DNA of 64,000 nucleotides from Allolobophora icterica (taxonomy: Eukaryota > Annelida > Clitellata > Crassiclitellata > Lumbricidae). The stretch is from assembly GCA_963556255.1 (NCBI GenBank), contig OY744606.1, positions 69,853,670 to 69,917,669 on the forward strand, given 5' to 3'. How positions within the stretch are numbered: position 1 is the first letter of the stretch; every line of letters begins with the position of its first letter. The translations under genes were made by a program, and so were the position numbers. Shown in pieces: positions 17,101 through 27,543 of this stretch. A model generated the notes under the pieces. The model saw nothing but the letters and a program-made list of their open reading frames with translations, searched no databases and had not been told where the DNA came from.

Positions 17101-19296
17101 TGACACCTCTCCCACAGTCAAACTATCCCCTGGTAGTACCTGATAGCTGAAAAGACTGAACTCTGGCTCACTTGAAGGCCAATCAATTTGAAGGCCAATA
17201 TAGGTTTAACCTCCTCCTCTCCCCCCCTCCGTTTCCTATGCGTACGTACATTATCAGTAGACCCCCATACGCAAGTATACGCAAGCACATGCAATTGGGT
17301 TACCACCCCAACCCCATACCCCTCCATGCGTACGTACTAAATGTATGGCCCCTAAGCATAGCTATAAAAAAGGGAATGACTTCATGCCACGAATTTCAAT
17401 TTAAATATAATATGCTTGGCGATGTTGAATCAGGAAATTGGATACAATCGAGTGCTATGACCCTGTGTCCAACAACTGGGCTGTGATTACCCAGATGCCA
17501 GGGGGCGCCAAAGTCGCTGCCTGTGCTGCTGTCCTCTTCGACTGCGTATTCGTTGTTGGTGGCTACAACAAGGACAGGGAGTTTAATGAAGTTCTTGGTG
17601 ATGTCGAATGCTACGATCTCCTGGGCCACAGTTAAGACATTTTGGTGTTTTGCAAATTATTCTATACTCAATTGTGAGAAATTCAAATAATTCAATATAA
17701 ATCATATTTATAAAGCACCGTTCAGCAGCCTGTCAAAATATTATGTCTTCTCTCTCTTGGCCTTTTACCTCCCACTTCCTTTTCCTCTCCCTCTTCCATT
17801 TCGGTAGCTTCTGTCGCCACCCCCACCCATTACATCGCATACCAACCCTCCCTTACCGTATCTCCTTGGCTACGTGCGCCAAACAGTTGCAAAATATGTA
17901 TATTATTCGCCAGATAGCACTAGGTGACAAAATCAATTACCAAAAATGTTATATTATTCACCAGACTACCAGACCGCATAACGCATATGTCTGTACATGT
18001 GAAAGATTATTTATACAGCTGTTGCTTATCACTTGCGATACCTCAGTTAATTTCTTTTAGCTTATAATTTTTTATGAGAGACTTAAGTTTAGTCGGAAGC
18101 AATAATTGAGTAGTAAATGAACTTAAATTAATAATTTTTATAGGTGGACGATTTTGGCACCACTTCAGATTCCTCGCTGTCACGCTTCACTTATCGAAGT
18201 TAAGAGACGGCTGTTTTTGATTGGTGGACGAACGGCAAAAACCAAGAAAGGCGTAACCAGTCTTAGCTTTGTTGAGGAATATGACTCGAGCAACGACACT
18301 TGGAAACGAATTGCAAACATGGAAATCCCACGTTATGGTGCAGGATGTGTTGCACTTGGTCAGTAGGAATAGAATCTGTTTCGTTTAATAGACATACAAA
18401 CAGTAGTTCTCTCTAATTCTCTTTCGTTGAAACACTCTTCTTATCTTAACCATATTCATGACAATTGCATTGCCATCCTACCTCTGTTTCTCTCTATTGT
18501 AATTATAATCGTAAACTCGAAAATTCTAAAGTATCACTTGAAAGCTAAATGCAACTTATTCACGAACAGCTTAGCCTGCAGCTTATTGACGAGTACTATT
18601 GTATGATAACTTTACCTGTTTTTATGCCTTTTAAGCATGTAATTATGCATGAATAATACATGCAAATGGGAATAATATGGTACGTGAAAGCACCACTCCC
18701 AGACTAGATGTGCGTTGCGGACTGTATGTCCTCAGACACTTTTTTGTGCAGCACTGGACAAGGATCGTTGCAGACATTATAGGTGACGATGATTTAGGTC
18801 CAAAAGAACTGGAAAAAACCGCAGGTCTTTCTAAGAAACACAGGGCTAGAGTTATGGAACAATTTGCAATAAGAAATATGATGGCTGACTTTGAAGCTGG
18901 TGACTAGTTCAGTGGTTATCTATAGCGAGTGCGGGAAAGCTTCAGTGAACTTACTAAAGCCACTTTTATCAGTGACTATCAGCTATACGCATTTTAATAG
19001 GCCTCTGTAATATTTTATATAATCTCTGAATACCAGTAGATTGTGATACCACCGTGAAATGGCACTGCTAGCATATAAATTACGTGTACATTTGTCCAGC
19101 AGTGCTCTGCACATATTGTATTCTTGTTTCAGGTCCTTTGATCTATATCATAGGAGGAATGAGAAGCCCAAATCCTAATTGTCTTCAGTCAGTAGAGTGC
19201 TTCAACACTGTCACTGGTACGTGGGTGAAAGGAGTGGAGGATTTTCCATATCCGGTGGCAGGCATTGCATGCTGTGTCATTGCTTGTGCCCAATAA
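8142..19296 (+). CDS. BTB-BACK-Kelch (KLHL-type) protein, eight exons
   Basis: Exons: 8142-8510, 8848-9302, 10922-11039, 13081-14089, 16151-16337, 17434-17630, 18144-18358 and 19133-19296 (stop). The predicted product is about 904 residues. BTB is at about 40-145 (LCDVLITTNGGCVQAHR...), BACK at about 150-265, then a roughly 310-residue linker, then six Kelch repeats each closing on GG (IIAVGG, LYIVGG, LLVVGG, VFVVGG, LFLIGG, IYIIGG). Known: such proteins are usually substrate adaptors for cullin-3 ubiquitin ligases. The linker is far longer than usual for KLHL proteins and is made of short repeats. Phases agree at every join except exon 6 to 7: the GTTAAG donor leaves phase 1 but exon 7 (G|TGG ACG ATT TTG GCA) needs phase 2. 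One base is missing, by sequencing error or real lesion. Exon 8 ends in a stop overlapping AATAAA. Function is inferred from domains only. Confidence 0.87.
9303..10400 (+). other. KLHL intron 2, left part
   Basis: No coding signal. A roughly 30-bp stretch containing GATTAACTTAAGAGGGAA followed by AGGAGGTGAAGTAATGTG occurs twice (about 9753-9795 and 9812-9849), a local tandem duplication. Confidence 0.5.
10401..10812. mobile_element. Non-autonomous TIR transposon, 412 bp
   Basis: Termini CAGTGTTTAATCTAG and CTAGATTAAACACTG are flanked by a 9-bp direct repeat CCTTTGATG (10392-10400 and 10813-10821). The interior has C/G runs near both ends. Termini look hAT-like, though the duplication reads 9 rather than 8 bp. 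It lies about 110 bp upstream of KLHL exon 3. Confidence 0.88.
11040..12560 (+). other. KLHL intron 3, unique part
   Basis: No convincing coding or mobile sequence. A near-duplicate phrase (TTGTGTGAACACTGTAGGCAT) appears twice around 11201-11254. Confidence 0.45.
12590..12835 (+). mobile_element. 5'-truncated LINE with AATAC tail
   Basis: Carries LFGMSFLRSLVLLF-like frames, the CTCTCGGGGTCTCTCG terminus and an (AATAC)n tail. It is the same family as the longer copy at 14851-15890 in the next intron. Confidence 0.75.
13312..13473 (+). repeat. Coding 18-bp minisatellite in KLHL linker
   Basis: About nine tandem copies of an 18-bp unit of the form CAGCGAGTCAGTGGTGGG encode GQRVSG or GQRFSG hexapeptides. 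The copies are nearly identical, and unit length keeps the frame, so copy-number change would lengthen the protein without frameshift. No fixed fold is expected. Confidence 0.93.
13630..13740 (+). repeat. Coding 39-bp repeat in KLHL linker
   Basis: Three copies of a 39-bp unit encode a 13-residue block of the form PLQKRPELPKFQ. A second, independent in-frame expansion lies in the same linker, downstream of the hexapeptide array. Confidence 0.9.
14090..14850 (+). other. KLHL intron 4, left part
   Basis: An AT-rich patch at 14115-14250 is built from degenerate CTAATTCTGATT/GATTAG words. The rest has no recognised content. Confidence 0.45.
14851..15890 (+). mobile_element. CR1/Jockey-like LINE, 3' half of reverse transcriptase
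   Basis: Broken frames contain FADDVQACVHGP (the RT active-site FADD form), LHSWMSSNCLSLNSSKTQF, SIRDLGVTLDQ and, further on, SRLDYFNS-like and ALWNEFSSSVRSSI motifs. It ends in CGCTTTATAAATGCCC and (AATAC)n. The 5' end, including endonuclease, is missing and several frameshifts are present. It is in KLHL intron 4. Confidence 0.85.
15891..16150 (+). other. KLHL intron 4, right end
   Basis: Unique sequence leading to the pyrimidine-rich acceptor of exon 5 (TTTGCTGCTTCTTCTAG). Nothing else seen. Confidence 0.4.
16338..16832 (+). other. KLHL intron 5, left part
   Basis: No coding or repeat signal beyond a short TTATTATTATTATG run near 16794. Confidence 0.4.
16833..17350. mobile_element. Candidate TIR element in KLHL intron 5
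   Basis: Left ACCATCCATATAGTACGTACGC and right GCGTACGTACTAAATGTATGG form imperfect inverted ends. TGCGTACGTAC and TACGCAAG words recur inside. No clear target duplication, so boundaries are estimates. It ends only about 80 bp before exon 6. Confidence 0.5.
17631..18143 (+). other. KLHL intron 6
   Basis: Begins GTTAAG after exon 6 and ends TTTTTATAG. The donor position gives the wrong phase for the acceptor. Contains C/T-rich sequence and no element I can name. Confidence 0.45.
18677..18907 (+). CDS. Unrecognised short open frame in KLHL intron 7
   Basis: A 76-codon frame on the coding strand starts MVRESTTPRL and ends MADFEAGD. It is charged and helical-looking (GPKELEKTAGLSKKHRARVM). I do not recognise a family. 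It is not needed for Kelch continuity: exon 7 joins exon 8 directly in phase. It could be a transposon remnant, an alternative exon or chance. Confidence 0.2.
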   Translation: MVRESTTPRLDVRCGLYVLRHFFVQHWTRIVADIIGDDDLGPKELEKTAGLSKKHRARVMEQFAIRNMMADFEAGD

Positions 19297-19586
19297 AGAG
19301 TCTTGGACATCTGATTTTTGGATTGACCAAATAGAGAAATATGAAACAAAACGACCATATAGAGAAATGTAACACAAAACTACATTTTTCAACGTTGAAA
19401 ACCATAGTCTGTTGAGACCTTTTCTGTTCTTCACAAAATCTGGCATGTATATAGCAAAACATTGTATCATGTACAATATGTTGTTCTAAATAGATTGTAT
19501 TTCAGTAAGATTTTAGTGCTAGTTAAATCACTTTTTAAAACAATGTGCAAACGTTCTCAGAGCCTCTGTGTAAACTGTAGAATAAA
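19292..19586 (+). terminator. KLHL 3' UTR with two AATAAA signals
   Basis: AATAAA at 19292-19297 overlaps the stop codon; a second lies at 19581-19586 and fits a 3' end about 300 bp past the stop. The second is the more plausible polyadenylation signal. Confidence 0.55.
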
Positions 19587-19864
19587 GAGAGGATATCATA
19601 TGCTGTGATATTGAGCTATCCTAATGTGGTTTGAAAGAAGACAACTAATAACTGAATTTGTTTGTTTACATTGCATGCATTAGTGCAATATATTAGGATG
19701 TTGCCAATTAAGAATGCCTGAAAGGGGAGGGGTCACCGATTGCGGACAAATATGAATAGGGGGATGTGCTACTAGTATTACAACTGTGAACAATGAACAT
19801 CCATAGTCCACACCTAAATTTGTTAGAGTGGGTGTATTAAACATCAATTTCAGTCAGCCCATAG

Positions 19865-20900
19865 ACTGTCACTTAATCTCGAAAAAACTACTTGCATCTT
19901 ATTCCATTCTATGAAGAAAACCCTCTTCTAATAGAATATTACATATTAATGGTATGCCAATCACACCAAGTTTCATCCAAGTTTCTTCGTCTTACTATTG
20001 ATCAACATCTCACGTGGAGGGATTGTTTAGCAGCAATTTCCAAAAAGCTCGCTAAAAGTAGGTGTTTTACTCAGGATTAAACATTGCCTGCTAAAAACCG
20101 ATATTACTTAACTTCTACTATAGGGCCCTACTCTCATTTTCCATATGTGTCCTATGGTAATATTTTGTGGGGATCTAATTACCCATCGCGTTTTCTCTCC
20201 AAAAACACTGTAAAAATTGTCTGTTGTACACATTGCAAAACAAGTATTGATCCTTTGCTCATAACACATAACTTATTATCTTTGCATAACATTAACAAAT
20301 TTCAAGTGTGTCTATTCATGTACCGATTCCACTCAGGTTCATTGCCAGTATCTTTTAAAAATTACTTCAGCACGGGGTTCACTACATCACACAAGACATT
20401 CTCACACTTATCGGAGCGAACCTGCGCATTTAGAGATCAAACAGCTCTAAAATGTTTAGGCCCCTTATTATGGAACGAATTACCGAGTGAACTAACTAAT
20501 CTACAGACCATTGGTCCATTTAAGAGATCACTAAAAATTACTCTTGTATTGTTGTCATGCTTGCACTTTTGTGTGTGTTTGGTTTGGTCTGTTTAGTATT
20601 TCTGTTTTTTTTTCCAGATTGTGTTCTTGTCTGCTTCTTGTTCCTCGTATCCATTTCGAATGTTACTGTAATGTATCCATTTCGAATGTTACAGCTCTTT
20701 CCTGTGGACTTTAGGCCAACATAATTACTGTAGCGATCTACATTTTAAATGTGTGTAAGGCTTATCCAACTTATCCAGGGTAGCGGGACTTGTTCCTTTC
20801 TAGATTACCCGTTCTGAGGGTCCTTCACCTGTGTGTACTAACTCATTTGTCTGAAATGTTTCACGTGTGGTTGACGTCTCAAATAAAACAATGGTTTTGA
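19865..20900 (+). mobile_element. LINE fragment (CR1-like RT C-terminal region)
   Basis: A run of broken frames reads FLRLTIDQHLTWRDCLAAIS, then YGNILWGSNYPSRF, FMYRFHSGSLPVSF and LGPLLWNELPSEL. These are characteristic motifs after the polymerase core of CR1/RTE-X elements. The remaining 3' part appears to run to an AATAAAACAATGG stretch near 20880. It lies just past the KLHL 3' UTR and differs from the AATAC-tailed family. Confidence 0.8.
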
Positions 20901-22916
20901 CTTCACTGTGACCTATCCAGTCTGTTTGTCTGTCTGTTTGGCCCGAGGCTGTTTGTGTCTTAAAACTATTGATTTAGGCCTGCGTAAATCCACCAATCCC
21001 TATGCATAACTACGGAATTAACACACGTATAACTATAGATTGTCTGACCGCGTGCCTGCCTGCCTTAATGTGTGTATGCTTTTCTGCTGTATTTCTGTCC
21101 GCTATCTGTACATCAGTCCGTCAGTCAGTCTTTTTGTGCGTCTTTCTGTCTGTTTTTCGATAACAAGGGAGTAGGCCTATACGTGGGATGCATTAGTTTG
21201 AAAACATCCTTATAAAAAATGCTCTGGTATCGTGATAATTACGGTCTAAAACGATGTCACTTCGGCAATTTTTTATAAGGTCCAGCCTTGTTCAGGAAAA
21301 CATGTTCTATGGGAAACCATATGCAGTGTTAGCGACTCCATTTTCAAACATAGCTTCTCAAGCCGGTCTGTATAACTTCTGTAACACCTAAAGTGAATTC
21401 AGAAACATATTTTTCATGTAGGGGTGGGGGTGGAAGGTTGGGGTGTTTTAGGCCTCCCTCTACAAAGTTAGCTTCTGTGACACCAAAAGTGAATCCATAC
21501 TACTATTTATGACATTTTAAATTACCTGAAGACTTGTTTTTCCTTAGTTTACTCTTTCTACCAACAATTTTTATAGAAGGCGCCTACATGAAAGTCTCTT
21601 TGATATGGCATCAACTGCTTCGCTAGCTGTAGCCGGTAATGAATTTCAGGGATTTATCGATGTTGCACTTGAACAGTGGCGTAAATTTATAGGACTGACC
21701 TTTGTACAGGTCTCCGGGCTAAAGGAAAACATTTCAAACATAAACACTTCAAACATGAACATTTTACATTTCAGTTAAACCAGATTTAATGCTCAGTAAC
21801 ACTGTTATGTTAAACTAAATTGTAGGCCATAAGCAGATAACATTACCATTGGTAGGCCTAAACAAGCAACGTGTGATGGACTAACCCTATAAATATGATA
21901 TGTAGTTGAAAGTCTGCACACATTGAAGTTGGTCTGGCAAACCTCTAGTTGCAGACATTTTGGTCGGAGACGCTGTTTTATGAAGGTGAAGTAAAAGTCT
22001 CTTCATCAATATTTACTTCTGTAGGCCGATTTGAAGAGGGAATAGAAACAAATGATCCATTCGTAGGCCTAGGTAGAGCTACTCGTATAGACTGTCCATC
22101 CATATAGGCCTACGGGTATGTTTGAAGTTCAGGAGGTTCAGAGGGCGGCTAATCTAAACACCGAGGGGCAGAAAATTAAAATAGGCCTATTTGAAATAAG
22201 AACTTATGCCCCAAAGATTGCTTAGGGTTAGAACAGTCAAATGATATTTAGGGGAACGACCCGGAACATATAATTGATTGTCGATAAGGATGACTTTTCG
22301 AAGACTTTACGAGGGCAAAATCATTTCTTGGCAACTAACACCCGTTTGCAGAACTGAAAGAATATAATTTAAAAAGTAATTATAGTTGTCTGGAAGTCTC
22401 ATAACCGCGCTGATCGATGTTGTTGCATGGATGATGGGCAAAGGATCAGAACTTTGCTAATAGAGGATAGGCCTAAGTAGAAAAACTTAGCACTCGAGTA
22501 AGATTACTTCGGATTTTTCGATTTACCGAGACTAATTGCTTTTCCTCACTCCAATAGCCCACATTAAGTGTCTGGCTTTCGGACACTCGCAGCTGTTAGT
22601 CCGAAGCTTCGAAATTCACTAGCAGTAGGCCTAGTTCCATGCTATTTGGCACTTCTTCAACGTCACTCAGGTCTTAATTTAAAAGTCGCATATTTCAATT
22701 TCCCTTAAAAAAATTCCCAGACGTTTGGTTTTTTGGCCTATCATGTTACAATCAGGATTATCCACCAGATTATGATACTTTTACTACGCATAGTTTCAAT
22801 TTAAACTACCATCGATTGATGTCATGATAACGATGCAGTGGAATTAAGTCACTTGATTATATATCTCAGGGCACATCACCATAGAGGAATATAATTTACA
22901 GAATTAGTTTAGTATG
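20901..22916. other. Intergenic region; left edge of the propeller duplication
   Basis: From about 21515 the sequence matches blocks upstream of the other array units (for example 30955-31210, 41695-41935 and 58465-58650), including TTGATATGGCATCAA, GACAGTGGCGTAAAT and CGGGCTAAAGGAAAACATTTC. Around 21900-22140 it matches 32320-32560, 43025-43260 and 59730-59900. No gene seen; these are probably the upstream parts of the duplicated unit. Confidence 0.65.
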
Positions 22917-22924
22917 GTTCCAGC

Positions 22925-23992
22925 CAGGCCCGGATTAAGCCCTCGGGGGGCCCCTCGCCAAATTCTCCGGGGGCCCTTAATTTCTTACCCCTTCCCTCAC
23001 CATACCCACTTCTTCCCTTTCCAAATTTTAATGCTTGTATATTATTGACTATAACTCAAACTTAATAATGTGTAGCTTAATAAAATACCAAAAAACATGT
23101 TAAAATTAGGCTGTACCGAATATTCACTTCGTATTCACTTCGGGGCCGAATAGTGGGCTAAGTAGCTATTCGGTATTCGGCCGAATAGTAGCGGTCGGAC
23201 CGAATACAAATAGTGGTCACGTGACATCTGTTTCTGCATATGCGGGTGCTATAGCGAGTGGAGTGAACGTTAAGTGACAATTTCTAAGTTTAGTTAAATT
23301 ATTTCCATTTCTAGTTTACACAGACTGGCAGAAAGATATTATTCGTATTCGGCCGAATAGTGATAATCACCTATTCGGTACAGCCCTAGTTGTTACCGTT
23401 AAGGCAGTGCAAGATGCAGTACCACACTCACAAATTTAAGACACAGCTGATGTACCTTCAGTGCAAGGCGTATAGTTACCACAGTTTCGCGCTGTGACTG
23501 AAATACCACCAACATTTCGATCCTGCCCTTCGTCTGGCTTATTTGATGTGACTGTCTGTTTGGAGTGTATACCCTACGAAAAATCTCTTCAATTTCTGAA
23601 CAGAGGCAACGCTATTTCTTTCTCTGTTCTTAAGCTATATACTCACCTTTTTTGAGCACCGGAAAGTTGAACTATTTTATTCTTTGGCATTGTTCACTTT
23701 TCATGAATATAATTATATGATATCCAGCACGGTTGTTTATTTGTTTTTTGAGACGAAGACGAAATCATAATTACAACTGGTACAGATATATAGGAGGCCA
23801 TTGATCGCCATCATAAGAATCAACCACCAATTCACAACTGACTCCTGACGTAAATTTACACTGCCCTTGAAGAGAAAATCTGAATAAATGTGAAAATGCA
23901 CAGTAAAAAATTCTTCTTGTTCACGCGGGGGGCCCCTGACGACGGGGGCCCCCCGCCATGGCATAAATGGCATACTGGTTAATCCGGCCCTG
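22925..23992. mobile_element. Non-autonomous hAT element, 1068 bp
   Basis: Termini CAGGCCCGGATTAA and TTAATCCGGCCCTG with perfect 8-bp target duplication GTTCCAGC (22917-22924 and 23993-24000). Runs of G/C (GGGGGGCCCC) sit next to each end. No transposase frame seen. It interrupts the duplicated upstream block of unit 1 only. Confidence 0.92.
23107..23389. mobile_element. Nested TIR element inside the hAT element
   Basis: TTAGGCTGTACCGAATA at the left and TATTCGGTACAGCCCTAG at the right are inverse complements over most of their length, with further ATTCGGCCGAATAG palindromes inside. No clean target duplication could be read. Confidence 0.65.
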
Positions 23993-24173
23993 GTTCCAGC
24001 GCCAGCTTGTGCATAGGCCCTAGTCGTAAACCCAATTGAAAGGACATGTTAAACAATAAAGGTTACTTTGGGGGATATAACCTCTGGCCTTGAGCCTAAT
24101 CTTTGAGGAGGTCTACTTCCATGCGAGAAATGTAACAGCAGTGGCAGAGGTTTGAGAGCAGGGTTCATGTGAG

Positions 24174-24270
24174 CATTTTTGGTTCATCTGATAAGGACAT
24201 TTTTGGTTCATCTGATAAGGACATTTTTGGTTCATCTGATAAGGACATTTTTGGTTCATCTCATAAGGAC
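24174..24270 (+). repeat. 24-bp tandem repeat, about four copies
   Basis: Unit CATTTTTGGTTCATCTGATA plus AGGA repeats about four times, the last with one change. The homologous places in units 2, 3 and 5 (for example 43935 and 60480) have a single copy, so the expansion is private to unit 1. Confidence 0.9.
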
Positions 24271-24745
24271 TAGTTTTCTGGTTGTTGGACCATTTAAAGT
24301 AGGCCTATAAACTTCAGTCACCGTTTAGAGCTTTAGAACTAGGCCTTTACGTTAAGGTGATTATCTGAAATATGTATTTTTACTAGAACATGAGAATAGT
24401 GTAGGCCTATTGCATATTACTGCTTCAAATCAACCCGACATTGAGCGTATAGGCCTAAAACATGGTGAATAATCATATCAGAAAGATACAAATATGGCGA
24501 AGCATTATGAAAACACTTTCAGTCATCGGTTTTAGATTGATCTTGATCGCCTCCACCTTTTTCCGGCTCAGGTGATCAGGAAAGCGGATCTTGTTCTTCG
24601 TAGGGTATTTCTGACTTGACGCAGCACTCGTGAATACGCTGGTGTCGTGCGTTTAGTTTTTAGGTCGCGCTTTAAAAATTATCTAGGTAGATCAGCAAGT
24701 TTGTCCGTTTTAATACGTATCCAAATAAGAAACGGCATATGTACT

Positions 24746-25300
24746 ATACTAGTGGATTTGCCCGTCATTATGACGGGAGAGGTAGGCATGTAGGGAGTTA
24801 GTAAAGGAGGGAGGGAGGGAGGCATAGAAAAACTTACTAACTGTTGTTTGTTTGTGTGTCAATCTGTCTGTCTGTCTGACCGTCCGTCCGTTTGTCTGTC
24901 TGGCTTGGCGTGTGTACGTCTATCTCCGTAGTGCCCAGTGTTTATGGGCGGGGTCAATTTCAGGCGCATGTGAGAGCGTTTATCGACACACAGAACTGGG
25001 AAATTATATGCATAGATGGTTTCACACACCTGTGTGTCCATCGCAAGATAAACGCTCTGGAATGTGCATTGGGCGAGCCTGATGCATGCCCACGGACTAT
25101 TATTGGGGGTGCCAATGCAGGCGCACTGGCCGAAGCAGGGACACGGGCTGCGCTGTGGAATGTTACTCAAGCTGTCTAAGGCCTGCATCGGGGAATGCAG
25201 GCACACGGGCCTTGCTAACCCACAAGGCCAGCTTTATGTTGCATTGTCGCGTTCACGAAACAGAGAAACCCTCATATATGACGGGCAAATACTCTAGTAT
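24746..25300 (+). mobile_element. Helitron-like element with helicase tail remnant
   Basis: The left end ATACTAGTGGATTTGCCCG continues as a CCCGTCA-TTA-TGACGGG hairpin. The right end reads TGACGGGCAAATACTCTAGT, nearly the inverse of the left, and ends in CTAG-T. A frame near 25200-25290 reads GQLYVALSRSRNRETL, the conserved last motif of Pif1-type helicases carried by Helitrons; an upstream frame is degraded. Known: Helitrons end in CTRR-T and carry such helicases. It stops about 85 bp before the exon 1 start of propeller copy 1. Confidence 0.65.
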
Positions 25301-25499
25301 TATAATAAAAAGTTTCATCAGTAAAATGAAAAACTTCGAGTAAACTTCTTGTACACTTTGATACCTGCTTTTTGTACCTTAAGATGGGGAGAAGCTTTCT
25401 GATCGTCGTGAGCGCCTTGATCACAGTTGCTGCCGCGCATGTCCTCCGTAGTAAGAACCACAGTATTCTCTTGCTCATTGCATAATTATGGCTTCATTT

Positions 25500-25740
25500 C
25501 TGTACTTTACATTCAAACGCAGGCCCCTCTTAGCGGGATTAGTCCCTTCTGGGCGCCTATTGATCTCACCTACAATCTACTATGCAAATGATACTTAAAC
25601 ATGCTTGTCTTAAATAATTAAGCCGATGGGAATTTTAATATTTTGTTACTACTTCTCTGTGTTAATTTTTTTTCTCTCAGTAATACTTGTTTGCTTGTTT
25701 TACTGGGATCAATAAAGTTTTGATTGATTGATTGATTGAT
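25500..25740 (+). mobile_element. Retroelement 3' end with GATT tail
   Basis: A stretch ending GGATCAATAAAGTTTT then (GATT)n, in the intron of copy 1 just after exon 1. It contains a C/G-rich CGGGATTAGTCCCTTCTGGG segment. It looks like a truncated LINE or SINE tail; the other units lack it. Confidence 0.55.
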
Positions 25741-25929
25741 ATAGATGACCACATTCGAAGGATAGGAAAATTCTAGGCATCGTTAAAAGATAATAAGATA
25801 TTCGATATAATATGCTTTCCTTCACATGTCGTGTCGCACGAATTCTAAAACTTAAACTTCGCGTTTAAACTTTTTCATTAATATATACCTGAACTTGACC
25901 CTCTGTGTACCTTCCTGGTGCAGGACTTA

Positions 25930-27235
25930 ATCGATGACCTCCTCCCTCCCTCATCCTCTTCAGCAACCGCTGTGTTTCGGAAGGTATCCTGCCTACTTCG
26001 CAATAGAAATCTATCTAATCTTTAGTGTTTCCTGCCCTAAACATGGTGGGCTGGACTTGTCTGATCTTTATACCATGAGACCTATCTCTAATGTTTCATT
26101 AATTTTTTTTAGCTTATTGCAAAATTGTAGCTAGTCAGTTTACTCTACCTTTACGTCAATGGTTTATTATCTGTCTCGCAATGAGGTTCCCAAAGGGCCC
26201 AACCCAATTTGGGTTTCCCCAAGGCTCTGTATTAGGTCCTCTTCTATGCATTCTCTTAACTTTATAATTGGTTTGCTTCCGTCATCTTGTGGAGTCTTGA
26301 ACCAGCTGTGTCTAGACGACAGTCAGGCATATGCTCACTGTCCAGAAACTAAAGCAGTTGCTGTTTCCTCTATGCACTCTGCTATAAGCTCCCTTGCTGA
26401 CTGTATGTCCTCAAACCGCCGCTCCGGTTAAACCCCTCAAAAACGCAATTTATTTGGTTCGGCACCTAACAGCAGCTGGCAAAAATCGATATCAATGCCA
26501 CGTTCTTCCATTTTACCCTCTTCACCTTTTTACCTCTCTTCGGGATCTTGGGGTTCTCCTCGCCCAAGAACTTATCTTAAGACAGCACATTAAAGCCATT
26601 TCCGTAGCTGCTTCTATCAGCTGCGCCAGCTGCGGTTTTTCTCCCGCTCTCTTACTCCCAATGCCTCAGCCTTCTTAGTTCACGCCTCTGTTACTAATCG
26701 CCTCCACTATTGCTCCACGATTTACACTGGCCTTCAGGAGTTCAGCATTGGGCGTCTGGAGTGGGTCTTACTCTCAGCCGCGCTTTTGATCGGTGGTGGC
26801 GCTAGGGTTGGACAGGTATATATGACAATATGCGGGATGTTCTGAATTGGATACCAATACCTCAGCGCATTACCTTAAGGATCTCTGTCTTTTGCATAGC
26901 GTTGCCTTCTTGGTACTGCGCCCGCCTACTTCAGGAGCTTTATCGTCCTGCATCAGCTTGCAGTGCCCGCTGCCCCTTCGCTTTGCGTTCCACAGAGACC
27001 TGCTTGTCCCATTTGCACAGACTTCCAATATGAAACACCGGGCTTTCTCTGTAGTGGGTCAGACTATCTCCAACAGCCTTCAGCTGGATATGCGCCTCAT
27101 GCCGAGGACAAATACCCCTGGCCACTAACTATCTCTAAAACCGCTCTTTTCAGTCGTGCTTGGGCCTGGAGCGCCTCTGTGTATGTTTCTTGAAGGTGCG
27201 CTACATCAACTTTATATTGATTGATTGATGTGGAT
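25930..27235 (+). mobile_element. Intronic LINE fragment, unit 1
   Basis: A degraded reverse-transcriptase segment in the propeller intron. Frames give GSVLGPLL-like, DDSQAYAHCPE, DLGVLLAQEL, FRIGRLEWVL-like and AFSVVGQT pieces, ending in ATTGATTGATG. Homologous fragments occupy the same intron in units 2-5, so it entered before the array expanded. Confidence 0.85.
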
Positions 27236-27543
27236 CTGCTTCTACGATTTAAAAAATTGTTTTTGTATTGTTTCTTGATGGGATAATTAATAGCATTACT
27301 TATCAACGTTTCAAATCTTTATCATTTTTCTTTTCTTCCATCAAATTTAATTTCCTTTTAATGATGTGTATCATATCCTGTTGTGTTTTTCACAAAAATT
27401 GTTTTTCATTAAGGTATAATTCATTAAATTTCCTAACGGTTTTGAGCAGTGGCGCTTTATAAGGTAAACAAACAACCGATAGGGCCTACAAGCATTTACT
27501 AGGTTTTTACACATTCTGTATATTGTTATGCGTAGACACACCA

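Noticed and set aside
24859..25206. Independent cysteine-rich gene upstream of copy 1
   Set aside because: It lies within the Helitron-like element; the only conserved motif is the helicase tail.
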